A stretch of DNA of 64,000 bases from Candidatus Cloacimonas sp. GTDB lineage: Bacteria > Cloacimonadota > Cloacimonadia > Cloacimonadales > Cloacimonadaceae. How positions within the stretch are numbered: position 1 is the first letter of the stretch; each line of letters starts with the position of its first letter. Position numbers and translations under genes: made by a program. Shown one piece after another: positions 61,932 to 64,000 of the stretch. The notes below the pieces were generated by a model. That model was not told the DNA's origin, did not search any database, and saw nothing but the letters and a program-made list of their open reading frames with translations. The stretch covers positions 124,001-188,000 of the forward strand of contig JALOCJ010000003.1 in assembly GCA_023227825.1 (NCBI GenBank), in the 5' to 3' direction.

Positions 61932-62384
61932 ATGAAAGTAAACCTCAAGTATGGAATCAAAACCTACTCTGGTACTATGGATGAAATGACTTATGGCAGC
62001 TATCGGAAAAATACCATCTGCATAGGTCGCAAATATGTTAAACCCCGTCTTACAGACCAAAATACTCTAATTGGTAGCAAGATGAAGAACCTGGCAATTA
62101 TTTATGAAGATGTTTCTGATAGCTACAAGCTAGAGCTGAAACAATATGCCCTTCTCAATGCTGTAAATGTTCCTAAAGAGAAATTGCTTCCTAATGCTTA
62201 CGCACTGTGGGTTAAAATGATGTTCAAGTTTGCCAAAGCCGATCCAGAACATATAGACCTGACTACACTAACCTATTCCGATCTGCAAACAATGGGTGAT
62301 GACATCCTTTCTATCGCGTCTGCCGTCGTTAATGGTTATATGGCTAATGTTCCCGGTGCCGAAACACTAACCGCTAATATGTAA
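61932..62384 (+). CDS. Family-of-three hypothetical protein, paralogue C (150 aa)
   Basis: Divergent paralogue of the genes at 29372 and 44643. It keeps the skeleton MKV-x3-YG-x3-Y-x-G, an Arg-Lys-x-Val-x-Pro-x-Leu segment (RKYVKPRL), Asn-x4-Gly-Ser, Tyr-Lys-x2-Leu, and NAYALWVKMMFKFAKADPE corresponding to YSWVN-x-YLKM-x-YQMAK. The C-terminal third differs (SIASAVVNGYM instead of PCISVKRAVEAG). No signal or membrane segment. AAAGGAGAAAC supports the start. A 54-codon ORF follows 12 nt later. Function unknown. Confidence 0.75.
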   Translation: MKVNLKYGIKTYSGTMDEMTYGSYRKNTICIGRKYVKPRLTDQNTLIGSKMKNLAIIYEDVSDSYKLELKQYALLNAVNVPKEKLLPNAYALWVKMMFKFAKADPEHIDLTTLTYSDLQTMGDDILSIASAVVNGYMANVPGAETLTANM

Positions 62385-62396
62385 TAGGAGTTAATA

Positions 62397-62561
62397 ATGA
62401 ACGATAATAATATCCTCATAAAAGAACTCGCTAACCGTATCAATCAACTGGTAAACATCCCTCTGATCAACGAGCAGAATGAACAGGCATTCTTTGAATT
62501 GGTAATCTCTATTCTGCTTGGTATCTTCCTAGATGAAGTTGATAAGCAAATACTCAAGTAG
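62397..62561 (+). CDS. Small hypothetical protein (54 aa) downstream of paralogue C
   Basis: The ORF has ATAGGAG 7 nt before its ATG and encodes a helical, acidic peptide (starts MNDNNILIKELANRINQL, ends LDEVDKQILK). It lies 12 nt after paralogue C and just before a strong terminator, so the pair looks like a two-gene operon. No known family recognised; a structural or partner role is speculation. Confidence 0.6.
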   Translation: MNDNNILIKELANRINQLVNIPLINEQNEQAFFELVISILLGIFLDEVDKQILK

Positions 62562-62583
62562 CTATTTGTCACTCGTAAAATAC

Positions 62584-62610
62584 AAACCCCGGTTGGCTGC
62601 CGGGGTTTTT
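62584..62610 (+). terminator. Strong Rho-independent terminator after the paralogue C operon
   Basis: AAACCCCGG (62584-62592) pairs with CCGGGGTTT (62600-62608) around a 7-nt loop, followed by further T residues. Confidence 0.93.
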
Positions 62611-62627
62611 GTTTACTTTAAGTTTTA

Positions 62628-62713
62628 TTTCCCGCAGATTACGCAGATTTTGTTTCACGCAGATTACTCAGATAACGCAGATAACGCAGATAACTCAGAT
62701 TTCGCAGATTTTA
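62628..62713 (+). repeat. CGCAGATTA phrase expanded into a tandem array
   Basis: Successive CGCAGATT/CTCAGAT units, including a run of 9-bp units (AACGCAGAT twice, then AACTCAGAT, TTCGCAGAT). Related single phrases occur at 7352 and 53886. The rest of the 62562-62916 gap has no gene. Confidence 0.7.
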
Positions 62714-62916
62714 ACAATGAGAAGGGAAAATAAGTTTTAGCGGGTTGGGATACACTCAGCCCTTGGCCCTCTGTCCCTCAGCTCTTTGTCCCTCAGCCCT
62801 GATACTTTGATAGCGACGGTGGCGTAAGCCCCTCGTTAAAAGCTGTTTCCTGCAAGAATATCGAGAAAGAGCTTATCGGATTATTTAGAAAAATAAGCAG
62901 AAAATAACTGGTTCAG

Positions 62917-63633
62917 CTACAATAATTTATTGAACAGTAATGCAATAGACAACGCCCAAGAATAACTGACTAAGGTCCCCACCAGGATATAATTACTATA
63001 ATTTTCTGTATTTCTATCTTGTATTTCTGGTAAGCGCATTAGTGATTTTGCAGCTATCAGAAAACCGATTAACTCATAATGCTCGATCAGGACAGCAATA
63101 GTAATTAACAACCGTTCGCTCATACCAATTAATCGGGAAGCTTGATATTGATGGTTATCTTTTTCATACACTTCTTTCAGGATAACTTTTAATATGCTAT
63201 CGGTGAAGAAGATGCCTCCGAAAACAGTGACAGTAAACAGGATCAGATACTGTAACAGCAAATCAACAAATAATCTGTTTACGCAGGAAAGAATATAAAT
63301 TCTATCAGGTACAGAAATAAACCAAACAGCTAAAATAATGGTAATAATGTGAATTATCTGGTCAACAAGAAACAACAGCCATTCCTTATTATCCAAAAGT
63401 GGATGCAGTAAATTCTTTCCGTAGTCCACAACTCCATGCAGAAAAGCCAAAATCAGGAGAGTTAAAATGACCTTAGCTGATAGTAGATTTGCCGTAAAAA
63501 TAAGCATTACAGCTAAATATATCAGGCAATGTAAAACTAAACCCCAAATATATTTCTTACTTTTAATCAGCCAGCCGTTCTGGAGTAAAAAATCGCTCAC
63601 AAATAAAGCTAATAATAAGCGCCAGAGGAGCAT
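62917..63633 (-). CDS. DUF3307 family membrane protein
   Basis: The 238-residue protein is largely hydrophobic with about six membrane segments. The N-terminus LLALFVSDFLLQNGWLIKSKK and the middle LLILAFLHGVVDYGKNLL with DQIIHIITIILAVW (His/Asp in predicted helices) match DUF3307. This family often sits next to SatD-like genes, which fits the partial gene upstream. Function unknown. Confidence 0.8.
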   Translation of the reverse strand: MLLWRLLLALFVSDFLLQNGWLIKSKKYIWGLVLHCLIYLAVMLIFTANLLSAKVILTLLILAFLHGVVDYGKNLLHPLLDNKEWLLFLVDQIIHIITIILAVWFISVPDRIYILSCVNRLFVDLLLQYLILFTVTVFGGIFFTDSILKVILKEVYEKDNHQYQASRLIGMSERLLITIAVLIEHYELIGFLIAAKSLMRLPEIQDRNTENYSNYILVGTLVSYSWALSIALLFNKLL

Positions 63634-63710
63634 TATTTACCTTCTTTATCAGTAATTTGATATTGCAGGAAATCCACCCGTCCTGTTTTTTAATGAACCC
63701 CCCGTCTTTG

Positions 63711-63775
63711 GTTGATTTCACGATAGTCAACCATATATGGTTGACATATAGGAAGTCAATCATATTCGGTTGACC
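63711..63775. repeat. Cluster of GGTTGA/TCAACC inverted repeats incl. perfect 20-bp palindrome
   Basis: GTCAACCATATATGGTTGAC (63726-63745) is a perfect 20-bp palindrome, preceded by GGTTGATTTC and followed by AGTCAATC and GGTTGACC. It lies between the SatD-like gene and DUF3307. Operator or relative of the GGTTGACG hairpin family are alternatives. Confidence 0.6.
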
Positions 63776-63786
63776 ATTGGTAAATT

Positions 63787-64000
63787 TCAACATTGAACAT
63801 CTTGATTTTCTAAAGGTATTGTGGTGCAAAATAGTTCCATAGCTTGAGTAAATAAATTCCAGTTTGCTCTTTTTAACAAGCGATCAATATTTTGCTTGCT
63901 AACTCCTAAATTTTGGGCTGCTTGCTGATATGTTAAACCTGTAAGAATTTGTGCTATAGCTTTTTTTTGATCATAGCTATGAGACCTTTCCAAATCATCA
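63787..64000 (-). CDS. C-terminal part of a SatD-like protein with helix-turn-helix, 5' end outside window
   Basis: The frame is open to the window edge and the TTG at 63993 is probably internal, so the gene starts beyond 64000. The 71 visible codons hold an HTH: IAQILTGLTYQQAAQNLGVSKQNIDRLLKRANW. This matches the C-terminus of SatD-family proteins, which commonly neighbour DUF3307 genes, as here. The call rests on this pattern and context. A generic DNA-binding protein remains possible. Confidence 0.6.
   Translation of the reverse strand, partial: DDLERSHSYDQKKAIAQILTGLTYQQAAQNLGVSKQNIDRLLKRANWNLFTQAMELFCTTIPLENQDVQC

Overview
The window is a compact, AT-rich bacterial chromosome segment with a Gram-negative, anaerobic character: signal peptides and lipoproteins, beta-barrel-like proteins, DUF3108, a secreted protein with a PNPFNP-type C-terminal sorting domain, and a ferredoxin-EtfA fusion. 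Gene content and style best fit Candidatus Cloacimonas / Cloacimonadota. This is an inference from style and was not checked by any search.

Layout. 1-5.3 kb (+): end of ispD, an oversized GlmS-like protein, ispF, then a MobB-like/ThiF/ThiS trio. 5.5-9.8 kb (-): outer-membrane-like protein, queE, and a translationally coupled amidohydrolase plus ferredoxin-EtfA. 10-14.7 kb: MFS transporter, ICMT-like methyltransferase, AI-2E-type permease and an acidic-tailed membrane protein. 15-16.4 kb: tmRNA followed by a four-helix-bundle gene inside inverted octamer arrays, with a 162-bp triplication. 16.4-27 kb (+): rpsO-pnp, ahcY, a NusG paralogue with sugar-nucleotide genes, the canonical rpsP-khpA-rimM-trmD-rplS operon, ogt-acpS. 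27-44 kb: secreted protein, adk, TrkH/TrkA potassium uptake, rluD, ribBA, TPM protein, potassium channel with a cyclic-nucleotide-binding neighbour, lon, deacetylase-like protein, plsC. 45-51.4 kb (-): CsgG/TPR lipoprotein, birA, queA, DUF3108, SDR, coaBC. 51.7-64 kb: barrel-like protein, lipoprotein deacetylase, tRNA-Arg, ABC-F ATPase, trpS, rimO, DUF1015, a second four-helix-bundle element, M18 peptidase, and a DUF3307/SatD pair at the edge.

The most unusual content lies between the housekeeping genes. (1) Three paralogous 148-150 aa genes of unknown function, at 29.4, 44.6 and 61.9 kb, share two TTTTGTCAC-type boxes 19-20 bp apart upstream. One is followed by a 54-codon ORF and a strong terminator. 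(2) Two four-helix-bundle genes are each bracketed by inverted arrays of 8-bp repeats whose sequence differs between the two elements but is complementary within each. Solo arrays lie elsewhere, two of them starting exactly 4 nt after the CCA of tmRNA and of tRNA-Arg. (3) Four intergenic elements are made of inverted 11-bp repeat arrays. (4) A family of 20-bp hairpins (8-bp stem, 4-nt loop) shows compensatory stem changes.

Many genes are packed with ATGA overlaps, so translational coupling is common. Canonical TTGACA -35 boxes recur upstream of first genes of transcription units, suggesting ordinary sigma-70-like promoters. All functional assignments rest on recognising family motifs by eye.
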